Shown piece after piece: positions 50,611 through 60,988 of a stretch of DNA of 64,000 nt. Source of the stretch: Acholoe squamosa (taxonomy: Eukaryota; Annelida; Polychaeta; Phyllodocida; Polynoidae); contig OX439038.1 of NCBI GenBank assembly GCA_949317995.1, positions 70,008,659-70,072,658 of the forward strand, in the 5' to 3' direction. The position numbers and the translations under genes are program-made. A model generated the notes under the pieces. That model saw only the letters and a program-made list of their open reading frames with translations, did no database searches and was not told the origin of the DNA. Numbering within the stretch: position 1 is the first letter of the stretch; the number at the start of each line of letters is the position of its first letter.

Positions 50611-51142
50611 TAGCTTCCCACGGCGCCGCTCTATGGCTTGCGCTTCACTGCTGCCATAACACTTTCAAAGGGTAGGATTTCCCCCCCCCTGCGAAAGCAT
50701 CTGCTGGGAGAGTGAGCATAGAAACTCCGCTTGGCGAATGATAGAAAGGCCTACGCTATTGCGTGTTACGTCATCAGATCCACACCTTCAGATCAGAAGG
50801 GGGGTCGGGACAATGTATCCCAACATTTTTTACCCACTTTTGGTGAGGTGACCAACTTCCGTCTATATGAGCCTACGAAGTCTAGACCCCTAAATTCGAC
50901 AGGGTGACAAATCACTGACATGGCCATTTCTTAAATTTGACATGTGACATGGAGGTTAGTGACAAGGACATGGAGGGGTAAAAAGTTAGTGACATGAGAC
51001 ATGGCCTTATTTTAAAATTGACATGTGTCGCGAGCCAATCAGAAAATTTGTAGCTTCTGCGTCAGCGCACCAATGAACGACGCGCTGACTCAGTGACGTG
51101 CCGTCCTTGGATGCCGAGCGAGATGGACGGGGTAGGGGTCTA
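50611..51142. mobile_element. ~532-bp insertion with 9-bp flanking direct repeat
   Basis: CCGTTAACC precedes (50602-50610) and follows (51143-51151) the insert. Copy 1 has the single site at 32939. The ends are TAGCTTCCC... and ...GGGGTCTA, giving only TAG/CTA in inverse. The word TAGACCCCTA recurs inside at 50882. It is GC-richer than its surroundings. A 9-bp duplication is typical of Mutator-like elements, but the termini are too weak to assign. Confidence 0.65.
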
Positions 51143-51408
51143 CCGTTAACCCTTTATAGGGCTACATAGCATGGTAATTGCTTTTAATTTAAAGCCCCAT
51201 AATTAGAATTCATAAGTTCACTGAGTATCCCATATAGTGCATCAATTGGTGTAAGATTCCAAGAAAATCATACTTGAACCTACTAGATTTTAAGCACTCT
51301 TCTTTTCTTTTTTTTCAAATAAACAGTAAAAACATAGATCAACATGGGTAACAATTATCAAGTTTCTGCCTTATAAATGATTCTTTCTCTTTGTTCTCTC
51401 AAATATAG

Positions 51409-51588
51409 GATAGCGGATACACAATATACAAGAGGACTATGTGCATCCTGTTCCCATTTCCTTCCTCCTTGTACAGGAGACTTCCACACCGTCTCCGGTT
51501 CTGCCTGTGTCTGGATGTCCCGTGTTACGATTTTATCATGGAAGGCGAGGAGGACAAGGATAATGATCAGGCATCCACACCTGTATAG
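51409..51588 (+). pseudogene. DUF1295 last exon, duplicate copy, frameshifted
   Basis: Matches 33209-33389. One base is missing at the fourth codon (ATAGCGGATAC against ATAGCAGGATAC), which shifts the frame. The rest, including the acidic-tail codons and the TAG at 51586, is still recognisable, so decay is recent. Confidence 0.9.
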
Positions 51589-53990
51589 ACACTGGAATTA
51601 TGAACTTAAAGCTCTTCTCTTGTAGATAAACTGTATACATTTTGGTATGCCATTGGGTGGCCCAATGGTACTCTAGTATTCTGTGCATTCTAGTATGAAA
51701 TACCACTAAGCCACCTCAAAAGACCTCCGACTGCCTCCAAAATCACGCGGTGGACTTTAATAAACTACTAAGGCATTTGGTGGTGCCACTGAAGAAAACT
51801 GCGTGAAAACTCAAGAGTGACTGCAGACTTAACCACAGGACAGTGTAGGCCATCACTACTAAGCAACATAGTGATGGCAGAGCAGTATTTAGTGTGTGGT
51901 GGCTGGCCTCTAGTGACATTGGGTTCATAGGAGGACAAGTAACTGAAGCCATCTGTTGAGCTATCTCTAGTGTGACTAGACACCTCTCCAGGCACTAACC
52001 TCTCTTGTGAGAGGTAAAAGGGAATTTTCAGTGAGACCGGTGAATTCTAGTGGGGCTTCATAGTAATCTCTGACTAGAGGCCTCTAGATTGACATGTGAC
52101 CTGTGGTGTAGACATTGGCCTCAATTGTGACTAGACTAGAGGCATCTGGAGGGCGTTTCAAAATGATATCAAAAGCTATCATTTTGAAACACCCTGCTGG
52201 TGAAACAGGGTACCTTGGAAGTAACAACTGAACTCTGGTTCCACTGGTTAGCTCTATGTCACTGGTACCTTCAAAACCCAGAATAATATAGACTAAAGGC
52301 AGTATAAAGCTCACCTTGGTCGTTCCACATTGTAAGAACTTAAATCCTGGAAATGTAGTATAAACCACCTATACCAGTGGGAAATTTCTCAATAATAAGA
52401 CATCAACCCCCTATAATATGGATTGGAATGTTTTGGTCACAAATCATAGAAAGTGTGCATATGGGGCCTTACATGTCATTCGCCCAGACATGTGCCCAGA
52501 ATCATGAAAAATAATTCTCATAAGTATGCTTCTTTTATGATAGCAAGGACACATCTGACATAAATGATAATGTGATTTTCTTAATCTACAGGTCAAAATA
52601 GTCTGGACCTGAGATTTTCATGGAGGTATGATGATTGTTTCTGTAGGAAATGAAGCCCCCAACATGGCTTGTAACTTAGGCCCCTAAATGTCATTCGCCC
52701 AGACACAATTTCGCCCAGACAATTTTGGGCCCATTTTACCCCCTGGAGCCCAAAATATTCATATGGGACCATCAAAACCCATATGTAACACAAAGATCTC
52801 ATCCAGCCTGACACTTTGAGCCAAAAAAATAGAGGGGGAAACTAAAATTCAAAGAGTAGGGGCTGGAATACCTCCAAATTCGTCATATGCAAACCTTCTA
52901 TGATTTTCGACCTTTTGAAAAATGGAGGCGGAGCAATTTGCAATGCATTTGTAATGGTTTACCTTGCACAAAATGTACAACTCTTTACTGTCGCGAGCAT
53001 AATGAAATATACGGACACCCTGTAAATTTGCCTGCTTCTCATGTGTGTATAGCAGGGCAATTCTTAACAATGCTAATTAACACTGTTAGGAAATGTCTCC
53101 CAGAGGTGGACTGCGTGTAAAGTGAAAATGTGTCCAGGCAGACCTGCCTCAAACAAGGACTCTATACAAAAGTGCTAGCTCCAAGCAAATCATTTGTATA
53201 TGCATTGTATGCTGTAATTGTACAACTGAATGTACTCATCTACAACATACATTATGGAAAATCCACAAATAGTGGAGTTTAACTGATTATCATATATGGC
53301 TTTGTCTAAGCAAAGTGAAATGTATAGAATTTTGCATTCAGGAATGGTAAAATAATTGTTTCCCCACATAATAGACAATGTACATTCATGAAGAATATTG
53401 AAGAATGAAGTAGCAATGCAGAATGTATAGGACTGATGCAGCATCATTCATTATAGATTCTTAAGGAAGGGTGTCTGTATAGAGGATACTGATGTTCTGT
53501 GCTCTACCAACATGGAAGTTTAGCTGTTGTAGGCTTTGATATGGTTGTGCTAACCTAATTTGGTACCACTCTTCTAATCTGTCTCAATATTTAATTAATG
53601 GCAATAATATCCCAATCAGCAATGTAGGCTTAGGCATGCTTGGTCCAATATAATATAATAACAATGGCCCAATGTATCCTTGCTACCTGGGATAATTGTA
53701 GAACTATATTCAAATAGTGCTTTGTTGTATTCAGTCCCACAATATAAATGTACAGGTTGCAGACATTTACCTCTTGTCAGGTTCTATACAATAAAAAAAG
53801 AATCATGGAGATAGCCCCCTAAAATTAATCTCTTATTTTCAATAGATTATAGAATCAGCTTTTGGTCTTCCATGATGGTATGAGAGAGATAATTCAAAAG
53901 GAAATAAGATGTAAATAATGAACAATTGGCACCAGGAGGACAGTGGGGCCAATCTCTTGATTTAGACATTTGTGTACAAGATGAGAGATG
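51589..53990. other. Duplicated downstream flank of the pseudogene
   Basis: Colinear with 33390-35540, including the hairpin at 52155-52190 and an AATAAA near 53790. Interrupted by the inverted ~210-bp repeat (52440-52870) and about 90 bp near 53610-53695. No gene. Confidence 0.7.
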
Positions 53991-54050
53991 TGAAACGGAC
54001 GGAGTTTCTCATATTGCTAACTCTTTTGGGGCCTAGTAATGCATTTATGC

Positions 54051-54606
54051 ACCAAGTCCACTTGATATCATTGCGCATGAATACGGTCATGGTACATCTA
54101 CTCATCATGGCTACCTCCATTCTTGACACCAACTACTCGGAAGTTTGGTGAAATAGCATGATGCATGAATGCAGCATTGACAGGTTACATAACAACAGTG
54201 CATTCATGCATCATACCTCCAAGGCACGATAACACATATTAAAGCATCTTTTGGGCCTAAAATGTCTAGATACGATTGGGATGGTAGTGTGAGATTGGGG
54301 TACAATGGTTTGTTGCTAAGTACATTGTCTTTATCATGTTGGTGAGATAGACCAATCCTCCTGGGTATGTACAAAGGTCAATAGCCATAGCTCTGGATGG
54401 CCAGGCCTGGGTGAGAACAGCCTGGTCACAAAGTAGATCTACTGCTGTGAGAAAATTGGTATGGAATATATGAAGTGAAGCTTGTCCCGTAAAGCTATTG
54501 ACCCTATACTGCAATACCCTAAGGAATTGACACAGATGGTGCAGGGGTATGCAGCAACCTATGATTTAACCTTATAGTTATAGTGCATTGCTCTCAAGTG
54601 TGGGCA
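54051..54606. other. Flank beyond the duplication, no recognised feature
   Basis: AT-rich. An 82-codon open frame on - (54266-54514) has no recognised domain. Confidence 0.5.
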
Positions 54607-55313
54607 TTAACCCCTAGGTGCCCAAGCGTGCTTTAAAGCGCGATTTTGGGTTTAATGGGGCTTAAATATATGTATATTGAAGGAAACTATCATCTAGGTA
54701 CTTCTACTGGTTCAATCTGCAAAGTTAGACCCTCTAAAGAACGACCATGACCTCCCCATCACAATACAACCATCCGTTTTTCTCTATCACACCATTATAC
54801 CTAACACAGGGAGTCAAAATTTGAAAATGATTAATTAGAGGGCCACCCTCCAGGGGGCTAAGACCAGACATGACACAATTATTACGTTAGATCATATACA
54901 GCCAATGTCCCATACTCCCATTAGATTTACTAAAAGAAATGTTCTTATCCATAGTGATAATCCATGCAGCACATTATGTCTCCTGAGTGGTAATACACAT
55001 ATATATGCAGAATTGAATGAGGCCTCAGAATTACAGGTATTATAGATGGGGGGAGTCTATATAGTACACAAGAGAGACCAAATGCTACCAATTACAACAA
55101 ATGGAATGTTTTGGTAACTATGGTTACCAAACATGACCAATAAATTTCATGTCTTTAACTGAAAGTCTTCACTGAGTAATGAGTATTCAGGAAATGCTAT
55201 ACAGAGCCAATATCAAAAGATAAGATCGAAATAACACATGGGCTTATCAACTAAGTAATATAATTGTGAAATAATGTAAAATCTTCAAATAATTCTGGGC
55301 ACCAAAAGGTTAA
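54607..55313. mobile_element. TTAA-flanked MITE, same family as 36245-36974
   Basis: The left end is TTAACCCCTAGGTGCCCA. The right end read on the other strand is TTAACCTTTTGGTGCCCAGA. TTAA is at both edges; about 707 bp; no coding capacity. Confidence 0.75.
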
Positions 55314-55615
55314 GCATGAAGGCAGGCCTGGAGGCCATTTCTTAGTGCACTATGATCACACACAACTCTAAGACTTGAAATCTTGATTCCTTTCCTATGG
55401 GAATTTGGTACGAAGCAAGTTAAGAAATAACCTCCTGACTAGCAGCAATTCAGGGCTGCATCAATGCATCAGGCTTATCCTTTTGCCCAGTGGTATGATT
55501 TGTAAATGAATCAAAATCTCATCCTCATCCATCTTTAAAACTTTAACTCTCAACTTGAGAATTGGTCTTAGTAGTATATACATGCAAAGTCAGCGCAATG
55601 GATTAGCTACTAACT

Positions 55616-55857
55616 AGGTCATGACCTACTGGTAGACCGGAAGTGACCTAGTTTCAGCCAATCAGAGGGCTGGATTTGACAGGAAGTGACATCATAAGGT
55701 CATGACCTAGTTTTTTCGACCAATCAGAGAGCTGGATTCCATTTGACCTAGTGACCTGACCTAGTTGCATAAATTAAGAGAATTGCACAATACCTAGGGT
55801 TGACCTACTTGCAAACCGGAAGTGACCTACTAACCTACTTGCAAAAACGTATGACCT
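55616..55857. promoter_or_regulatory. Cluster of TGACCT/AGGTCA half-sites with two perfect palindromes
   Basis: AGGTCATGACCT occurs at 55616-55627 and 55697-55708. Further TGACCT copies lie at 55644, 55744, 55752, 55757, 55801, 55823 and 55852. CCAAT motifs (CAGCCAATCAGAG, GACCAATCAGAG) and two CCGGAAGTGACCTA repeats are interspersed. Known: AGGTCA is the nuclear-receptor half-site and the zero-spaced palindrome binds thyroid/retinoid-type receptors in vertebrates. Part of the density comes from internal duplication, so a repeat origin is equally possible. It sits 250 bp from the virus-like module. Confidence 0.4.
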
Positions 55858-56101
55858 ACGTATGAAGGTGTATTGTGCAATCCTTGAAAGAAATTACACA
55901 ATAACCATGACTCATGTTCTGATGCAATGTTCCTATGGATTTATGCAATACTTATGACTCATTATTTTGATATGAGATTAAATGCAACAAAGACACAACT
56001 AGTTTTTTTAATTCAATCTTTTTATTGTTTCTTCCTATCAGAGTACATGCTAGGTATGAATCATTATAATCAGATATGCTTGCAAGCAGAGTACATGGAT
56101 A

Positions 56102-56404
56102 TCATATGGAAAATGAATTCTTGTTACAGTACCAACTGCACCCGGTCTTAGCTGGAGTAGGACTTTGACTACGGTCCTCTAAGGCCTGCATTCTCTCCAT
56201 TAAATCCTTCAGGGCCTTTCTTCCTATGTCATTCTCCTCCAGGGCTACCACTTTGTCCATTAACTCGGTCATAATCATGAGAATCTTGTCTATCACTTCC
56301 GCCATGCTCTGAAGCCTGTCTATCATGTCCAATTCACGTTTAACTTTCCCTTTCACCAAAAGATTGCTCACGTCTGCTTTAACTGCTACTTCTTCTGGAC
56401 TCAT
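56102..56404 (-). CDS. Small helical protein, downstream gene of the Polinton-like cluster
   Basis: 100 codons from ATG, 6 nt after the protease frame ends (56411). Residues 15-75 are rich in Leu/Ile/Met with heptad-like spacing and charged flanks (ELDMIDRLQSMAEVIDKIL, ELMDKVVALEE), suggesting a coiled coil; the C-terminal 20 residues are polar with two cysteines. No family recognised. Its place in a one-strand gene run supports it being real. It may be a virion accessory or fibre-like oligomeric protein; that is inference only. Confidence 0.5.
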   Translation of the reverse strand: MSPEEVAVKADVSNLLVKGKVKRELDMIDRLQSMAEVIDKILMIMTELMDKVVALEENDIGRKALKDLMERMQALEDRSQSPTPAKTGCSWYCNKNSFSI

Positions 56405-56410
56405 CTCAAT

Positions 56411-56875
56411 TCATTGCCTCTTCTTCTCTCTTTTCCTCAGCAAGGGCCTTACTATTTTGTCCATTAAGTTGAAGAGGACCTGAGAAAACCTTTTGACAGT
56501 GTGGTGTGGGTCCTTGGTCCGACATGTCTGTATGTGGAAGTTAATGCAGTGGGCTCCACACGTTTTAGCGTAAAAGTTTTGTACTTGTTTTCTGCTGAAC
56601 GACCCGTGACCATCTGATGACTTCTGCATGAACCTCTGGTGATATATAGCTAATGGAGGTAAGCCATAGGGATCAAAGTAGAACACATAACCGTCATGAA
56701 AAACGTAAAATGCCACCCAGTGCTGACCAGGTTTAGAGCTTGGATCTGTGTTACTGACGAAACATGTAAAGGGAATTGGTTTTTTCGGACATTGATTACT
56801 GGCAAAAGTTCCCAGGTAGAAACGCCTTGTGTGTGGATGGTTTCCCAGTGCACCTGTTATGTCTGAAGTTCTCAT
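56411..56875 (-). CDS. Adenain-like cysteine protease (virion maturation protease)
   Basis: 154 residues from ATG at 56875. The catalytic layout of adenovirus-type proteases is visible: His52 in GQHWVAFYV, acidic Asp68 in FYFDPYGLPP, Gln99 in KQVQNFYAK and Cys106 in TCGAHC. The Gln-Cys spacing of seven equals that of adenovirus proteases. Known: these enzymes cleave capsid and core precursors during maturation of adenoviruses and Polintons. The frame is unbroken and ends in a basic tail (LLRKREKKRQ). It lies directly downstream of the major capsid gene, as is common in this group. Apparently intact, though activity is unknown. Confidence 0.92.
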   Translation of the reverse strand: MRTSDITGALGNHPHTRRFYLGTFASNQCPKKPIPFTCFVSNTDPSSKPGQHWVAFYVFHDGYVFYFDPYGLPPLAIYHQRFMQKSSDGHGSFSRKQVQNFYAKTCGAHCINFHIQTCRTKDPHHTVKRFSQVLFNLMDKIVRPLLRKREKKRQ

Positions 56876-56883
56876 TTTTTTTC

Positions 56884-57423
56884 TCAGTTCATGTGGTAGT
56901 CTGTGACAGGAAGACAGTCAGCCGTCAGTTGGATGTTGTTGTCATAGAAGGAACACAAGACGGCAGATATGGCATGAGTAGTCGGGGCGGCAAACCTGAG
57001 GGAAATGCCCAGCTTTCCTTGCTTGATGAGATTTATACGACTGTCTTCAGGTGCTCTGTCTGGGGTGAGGTCGAAAACAAAGAAGGAATACCCATCTTTA
57101 AAATCTTCCAAAGTTATGCCACAGTCTTGCCCCAAAGCCGACAGCCCACTGTCTATGAACATTTGACTGTAGGCTCTGATGCAGTTGCCTGTTTCGAAGT
57201 CGGTCTTCAACTCAAACTTTTGAGTCTTAGTCCCAGCAGCTGCTGTTTCCTTTATCATACACAAGACTATCCTGGTGGGGATCTGAGTAGTGTCAGGTTG
57301 AGTCCAACTGTAGTCTTGTGAGCCGCCGTCCAAAGTGTGTTTAGTCACTTTACACCTGGCTATGTGATAGTTGAAAGGGCCCCAATGTGGATTCCTGACA
57401 CTGCTGACGTGAGTTTTTACCAC
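56884..57423 (-). pseudogene. Major capsid protein (hexon-like), C-terminal half, frameshifted
   Basis: 179 codons continue the capsid reading begun at 58115 but in another frame. Recognisable late motifs of double-jelly-roll Polinton capsids are: PFNYHIARCKV, a central 'Y...F...GL...D.G' stretch, the GYSFFVFDLTPD signature, then KQGKLGISLRF and a final strand with FYDNNIQL. The piece opens with GTG rather than ATG and overlaps the first half by 7 nt, which points to a small indel near 57420-57450 rather than a separate gene. The protease gene follows after 8 nt. Confidence 0.85.
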
Positions 57424-58115
57424 CTCGTCGTCGACACATTTTTGATTTTGACCCAGTAGTTTTGATCGGCTGCTTGCATCATGTAGTAATTGGGCTGATT
57501 TTTTTCGAATATGAACTTGATTTCACAGTTCGGAGGCAGCACCTTGCACTGTTTAATTAAATCCAGGTGCGGCTTCATTACTAAGGCATGTTTGTTGCGG
57601 GCACTGAACTCTGCTCTCCGTGCCGTCCATCCTGCATTGTCGCCCGCTCTGACTTCCATGTGACCACAGGTGTCTTTCATGTACTTTTGACACCCTTTCA
57701 GCCGAGTCTCTTTGTCTTCTTTGTTGCAACAAATTGTGTCCAAAATGTAGGCCTTGAGACCATAGTCTTCATTGTTGCCAGTGACTTTCTCCCCATTTAT
57801 CAGCAACTGACAGGAAGCAAAGAGAGCGTGTGCCAAGTTGTTGACTGGAGCAGCTTCTATGCCGACGGCAAGGTGAGTTGTTCCGTCTGCCGCCACGGCT
57901 TCCAGTTCCATGTACAACTCAGTTTCTGAGAGGTCTGTGTACAGGTTGCTTGGTTCGAAGGTGAAGTCAAATGTTTCAGTGTGTGGAGTGAGGGCATTGT
58001 TGGTAGTTTTGGTTATTTTTTGACACTTTAATATGTCCTTTTGAGTGACAGGTAAGGCGTGTAGGTCTAGTTCACCTACTGCACATACCTGGCCCTTGGG
58101 ATGAAGGAGACTCAT
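57417..58115 (-). pseudogene. Major capsid protein (hexon-like, double jelly-roll), N-terminal half
   Basis: 232 codons from ATG at 58115. Motifs of the first jelly roll: an N-terminal 'L..P.T..DI' start, FDFTFEPSNLYTDLSETELYMELE, then NLAHALFASCQLLINGEKVT and a YGLKAYILDTICCNKEDKET loop, and the 'NK..LVMKPHLDLIKQCKVL' helix before the second roll. Such proteins form the trimeric capsomers of adenovirus-like capsids. The frame stops at 57417 while homology continues in the next frame (57423-56884), so the gene is split by one frameshift. The start is 3 nt from the end of the upstream basic protein. Confidence 0.88.
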
Positions 58116-58117
58116 GA

Positions 58118-58588
58118 CTAGAACAAGGTCCTTCCTCTATCTTGTCCTCTACCTCTGCCGCGTTGTCCCTTACGTCCTCCGCGCTTGCCGGTTGCTCGTC
58201 GTTTGACTGGAGGAGGTCCAGATGTACCTCTTATGTATCCTTGAGCAGAAGAAGCAGCCCTTTTGAGTAAGTTCTTGCCTGTTGCTTTACTTCTCCTAAC
58301 TACACTTTTCTTGAAACCTTTTCCTGATACCACGTCGGACAAGACTCCAGCTCCTGTAGTAAGCAAGGCTTTGCCTGCAGATTTGGCAGCTGAGCGTCCT
58401 ATTTTACTTAAGAGGGGAACAGCTCCTCTGAGTAAACCACCTATTAATGAGCCAAGTCCTCTTTGTCTGCCCCTGCCACCGTACGCTGGTAAAGCACCGT
58501 TCCCAAACTGTGATTTTCTGTAGTATTCAGCGTACTGACCCCTAGGGGCCAGGTAGGGAGGTCTTCCGTAGTAGTGAAGCATGGTCAA
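58118..58588 (-). CDS. Basic Gly/Arg-rich virion-type protein with hydrophobic helix (Polinton conserved)
   Basis: 156 residues. The N-terminus is Tyr/Pro-rich (YYGRPPYLAPRG). A segment near 44-65 reads RGLGSLIGGLLRGAVPLLSK, an amphipathic or membrane-active helix seen in many Polinton proteins, followed by a 'G..LL..GAGVLSDVVSGKGFK' part and a strongly basic tail (RRATGKRGGRKGQRGRGRG). Similar proteins sit next to the major capsid gene in other Polintons and are thought to be minor virion or core proteins, comparable to adenovirus pVI/pX; the comparison is by character, not proven homology. Frame intact; it ends 3 nt before the capsid start. Confidence 0.75.
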   Translation of the reverse strand: MTMLHYYGRPPYLAPRGQYAEYYRKSQFGNGALPAYGGRGRQRGLGSLIGGLLRGAVPLLSKIGRSAAKSAGKALLTTGAGVLSDVVSGKGFKKSVVRRSKATGKNLLKRAASSAQGYIRGTSGPPPVKRRATGKRGGRKGQRGRGRGQDRGRTLF

Positions 58589-58594
58589 ATACCC

Positions 58595-59924
58595 CTATCC
58601 TTGAAGAGGTCTGAAGGCAAGTACCACCGACACTGATCCGCTTTCAAATGGTATCAGTTCCCCAGTCTTGTCTCTTAAGTATATCCCTATCTGTCTGAAG
58701 GTGGTTTTAGTGACTGGCAGGTATATCAAGTTCTGAAAACTTATGGTTTGCATGTCACTGTTGTAGCGATTTATGTTGATTTGCCTCAGAAGGGGTGCTT
58801 TAGAATCACCCACAAGACTGTGCTTGACTATGTCAGAGTACACGAAAGCACATCGACTTTTGTACTGAAGGTCTACCACGTAGGGGCTTTGTGTTTTTCC
58901 ACTTAGGAAAACACTTCAGTCGAAACCTAATTGTTTCCCTAAGTTTTCTGGGAGTTGCATAACCACACCAGGAGGCAAGGAAACTACACTTTTCATTGTA
59001 TATCTGTTGTAGTGAAACACGGTGGCTTTGTTGTTTTTCCTGTAGTTTCTTAGTTTTCTTACCAACATGCTCTGTAGTTTATTTATGGTCCTGTTCAAGT
59101 ATCCTATCAACTCTGAGTTGCTTTCCAGGTTCACACCTTCTAAGGCAAACATATTGTAGGTACTTCCTTCCTTGAAATAATACTTAGAGAGGTATCTGCT
59201 AATTTCTTTGAAGCGTGTATATATTTTCACAGCCTGTAACTGACTGGGAGACAGAGGAGAAACATGAGCAGAGTCTGTGAAGACGGCATTTTCTTCAAAA
59301 AAAGAAACAGACCTTTTTCCCCTCTCATCCATAGACATCACTTCAGCCACAGCTGACGATATTTCCCTCTTCTCTCTGCCTGCCGTGTCACGCTCCCCCT
59401 TATCCTCCTCCTCTTCCTTCACCTCCTTTTCTGGCGTGGGTTGGTTAGGAGTGAATCCTCCAGATGGCGTCTCAATCGCAGCAGCAGGAGTTGGTGGACT
59501 TTCACTTTCAGGACCAGCAGGAGGAATGGTTTCAGTCGGTCCCACAGGGTCGACATGACTTAGGTTTTTTGTTATTTTTACTCCTCTCTTCAAAGCAGAT
59601 TGGGCTGATAGATTCGATGTAGAGCTTGAAGCTCTACTGAAGACACTATGGGCTCCTGGTTTTCACTAATTCTCTTTTGCGTTTGTTTAATAAAGCTACT
59701 ACAGTGCGGAGGTTGTTTGTCAGGTCGTTTTCTCCCTCTGCCAAGAGAATGGGTTCTTCTTTGACGTTGTACCACGTGGTAGGACAGGTTATTTCTTGAA
59801 GAGCACACTCTAACTGAGTAGGAGAGTTAATGTATTCTGCCAAAATTGTGTTGTAACTAGTTAAAGTGTTGTCAGGAAACATGTTCATAGACGAGTTACT
59901 AGGTAAAGTTAAGGTAAACGCCAT
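58595..59924 (-). pseudogene. Probable penton / minor capsid protein, broken by a frameshift and a stop
   Basis: The start is the ATG at 59924 (MAFTLTLPSNSSMNMFPDNT), overlapping the integrase end by 16 nt. This opening, 'LPSN.S...yPdNT...y...La..i', is typical of a roughly 440-residue protein conserved in invertebrate Polintons. The first frame stays open to 59646, then coding moves to another frame (59593-58919: a Pro/Glu-rich linker and then helical VKIYTRFKEISRYLSKYYFKE). An in-frame TGA at 58916-58918 interrupts it, and the same frame resumes to 58595 with RCAFVYSDIVKHSLVGDSKAPLLR and LRDKTGELIPFESGSVSVVL, the conserved jelly-roll-like end. Penton identity is a family inference. Confidence 0.72.
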
Positions 59925-60988
59925 TTGTCTATGTTCTTGACAGGTTCCCAAGAGTTAAACTTGTCTCCATAACCCTTCCACTTGATCAAGGCTTCTCTTT
60001 TCTTGCCTTTTCCTCTGTATTTTACCATTTTTTCTATGTTGTAGCATCTTCCATGACGGACTTGCACCTTCTGAACTTCAGGTTCGTAGAAGCTTCCTTT
60101 TATCTCTTCTCCAAGGAGATCTTTGAGGTGGTACCCTTTGGGCGAAATATCGTCGACCGTGTATATTTCCTCAGTCCAGTTAGGTTTGTACCCTCTGTTA
60201 AATGTTTTCTTTGTTTTCAACATTCGCACTTGATTTTTTCTCTTCAACTGAAGGACAGGAACTTTTTTCTTTTGAGGTTGATCGTACAACCTGTAAAACA
60301 AGACTTCTGAGTTGTCTTTATTTATGTCTGAAGGGGCAGCTCCTAAGGTTTTGTGGTAAGTTAGATTGTAGGACTTAACCAAGTCGGGCAGCAAGTGAAC
60401 CCATTTGTAGTTATTGAAATGAGAGAAACATCTCCACATTTTTCCTTGTAAAGTAGAGTTGAACCTTTCGGCTAAGGCACACTTCACGTCGTCGTTCTCT
60501 CCTGTGAAAAAATTGATGTTTTGATCTTCACAGTATTTTTTGAAAATTTTGTTGACGAACTCTTTGCCCTTGTCAGTTTGAATTTGTTGAGGTTTTCTTT
60601 CTTTGCTCATTTTTTTGAAAGGCTCTGTGACGTCATCAGCTCTCTTACTTTTCACAGGTTTTCCAAAACCATACCTTGAAAACACGTCTATTCCTGCTAG
60701 AATGTACTGGTATCCTTTGTTTTCCTTTGAAAATTCTCGCATGTCTATGAGATCAAGTTGCCACTGTTTGTCTATGCCCCATGTTTGTGTTTTTCTTCTA
60801 GGAAATCTTCTCTTGTAAGGTTTGTGTCTGGTGTAAGCGTCTACATCTTCCAAAGCTTGTTCTATGTTTTTTTTCTTTGTTTTCTTGAAGTGATGACGTT
60901 GAAGTTTAGATACACTGGTAAAACTTCCAGGTTGTTCAGGATCTGTGTAAAACCTGAGGACATCTTTCTTCAAAGCCTTGTGCGCCAT
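59909..60988 (-). CDS. Retroviral-like DDE integrase with C-terminal chromodomain (Polinton type)
   Basis: 359 residues from ATG at 60988. Catalytic core: Asp79 in QLDLIDM, Asp139 in IQTDKGKEF and Glu174 in ALAERFNSTL, with 34 residues between the last two. AGIDVFSRYGFGKPVKSK is the usual strand after the first Asp. Residues about 312-352 (YNIEKMVKYRGKGKKREALI then KWKGYGDKFNSWEPVKNI) form a chromodomain with its aromatic cage, which in related elements may guide insertion to marked chromatin. An N-terminal zinc motif is not clear. The frame is complete. It overlaps the preceding small frame (60970) and the following capsid gene slightly. Confidence 0.95.
   Translation of the reverse strand: MAHKALKKDVLRFYTDPEQPGSFTSVSKLQRHHFKKTKKKNIEQALEDVDAYTRHKPYKRRFPRRKTQTWGIDKQWQLDLIDMREFSKENKGYQYILAGIDVFSRYGFGKPVKSKRADDVTEPFKKMSKERKPQQIQTDKGKEFVNKIFKKYCEDQNINFFTGENDDVKCALAERFNSTLQGKMWRCFSHFNNYKWVHLLPDLVKSYNLTYHKTLGAAPSDINKDNSEVLFYRLYDQPQKKKVPVLQLKRKNQVRMLKTKKTFNRGYKPNWTEEIYTVDDISPKGYHLKDLLGEEIKGSFYEPEVQKVQVRHGRCYNIEKMVKYRGKGKKREALIKWKGYGDKFNSWEPVKNIDKWRLP

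Larger units (their letters stand above)
39900..54050. repeat. Large segmental duplication, copy 2 (pseudogenic)
   Basis: Direct-orientation partner of 24590-35570 (anchors listed there). It is longer because of insertions: foldback sequences at 40950-41520, about 2.35 kb at 45460-47815 within the minisatellite, a 161-bp MITE in exon 4, about 532 bp at 50611-51142, the inverted ~210-bp repeat at 52440-52870, and about 90 bp at 53610-53695. Confidence 0.85.

Noticed and set aside
56776-57321. 181-codon open frame on the + strand
   Set aside because: Antisense shadow of the capsid and protease genes.
57417-57450. Programmed ribosomal frameshift joining the two capsid halves
   Set aside because: No convincing slippery site and pseudoknot were seen, and other genes in the element are broken by indels too, so mutation is simpler.
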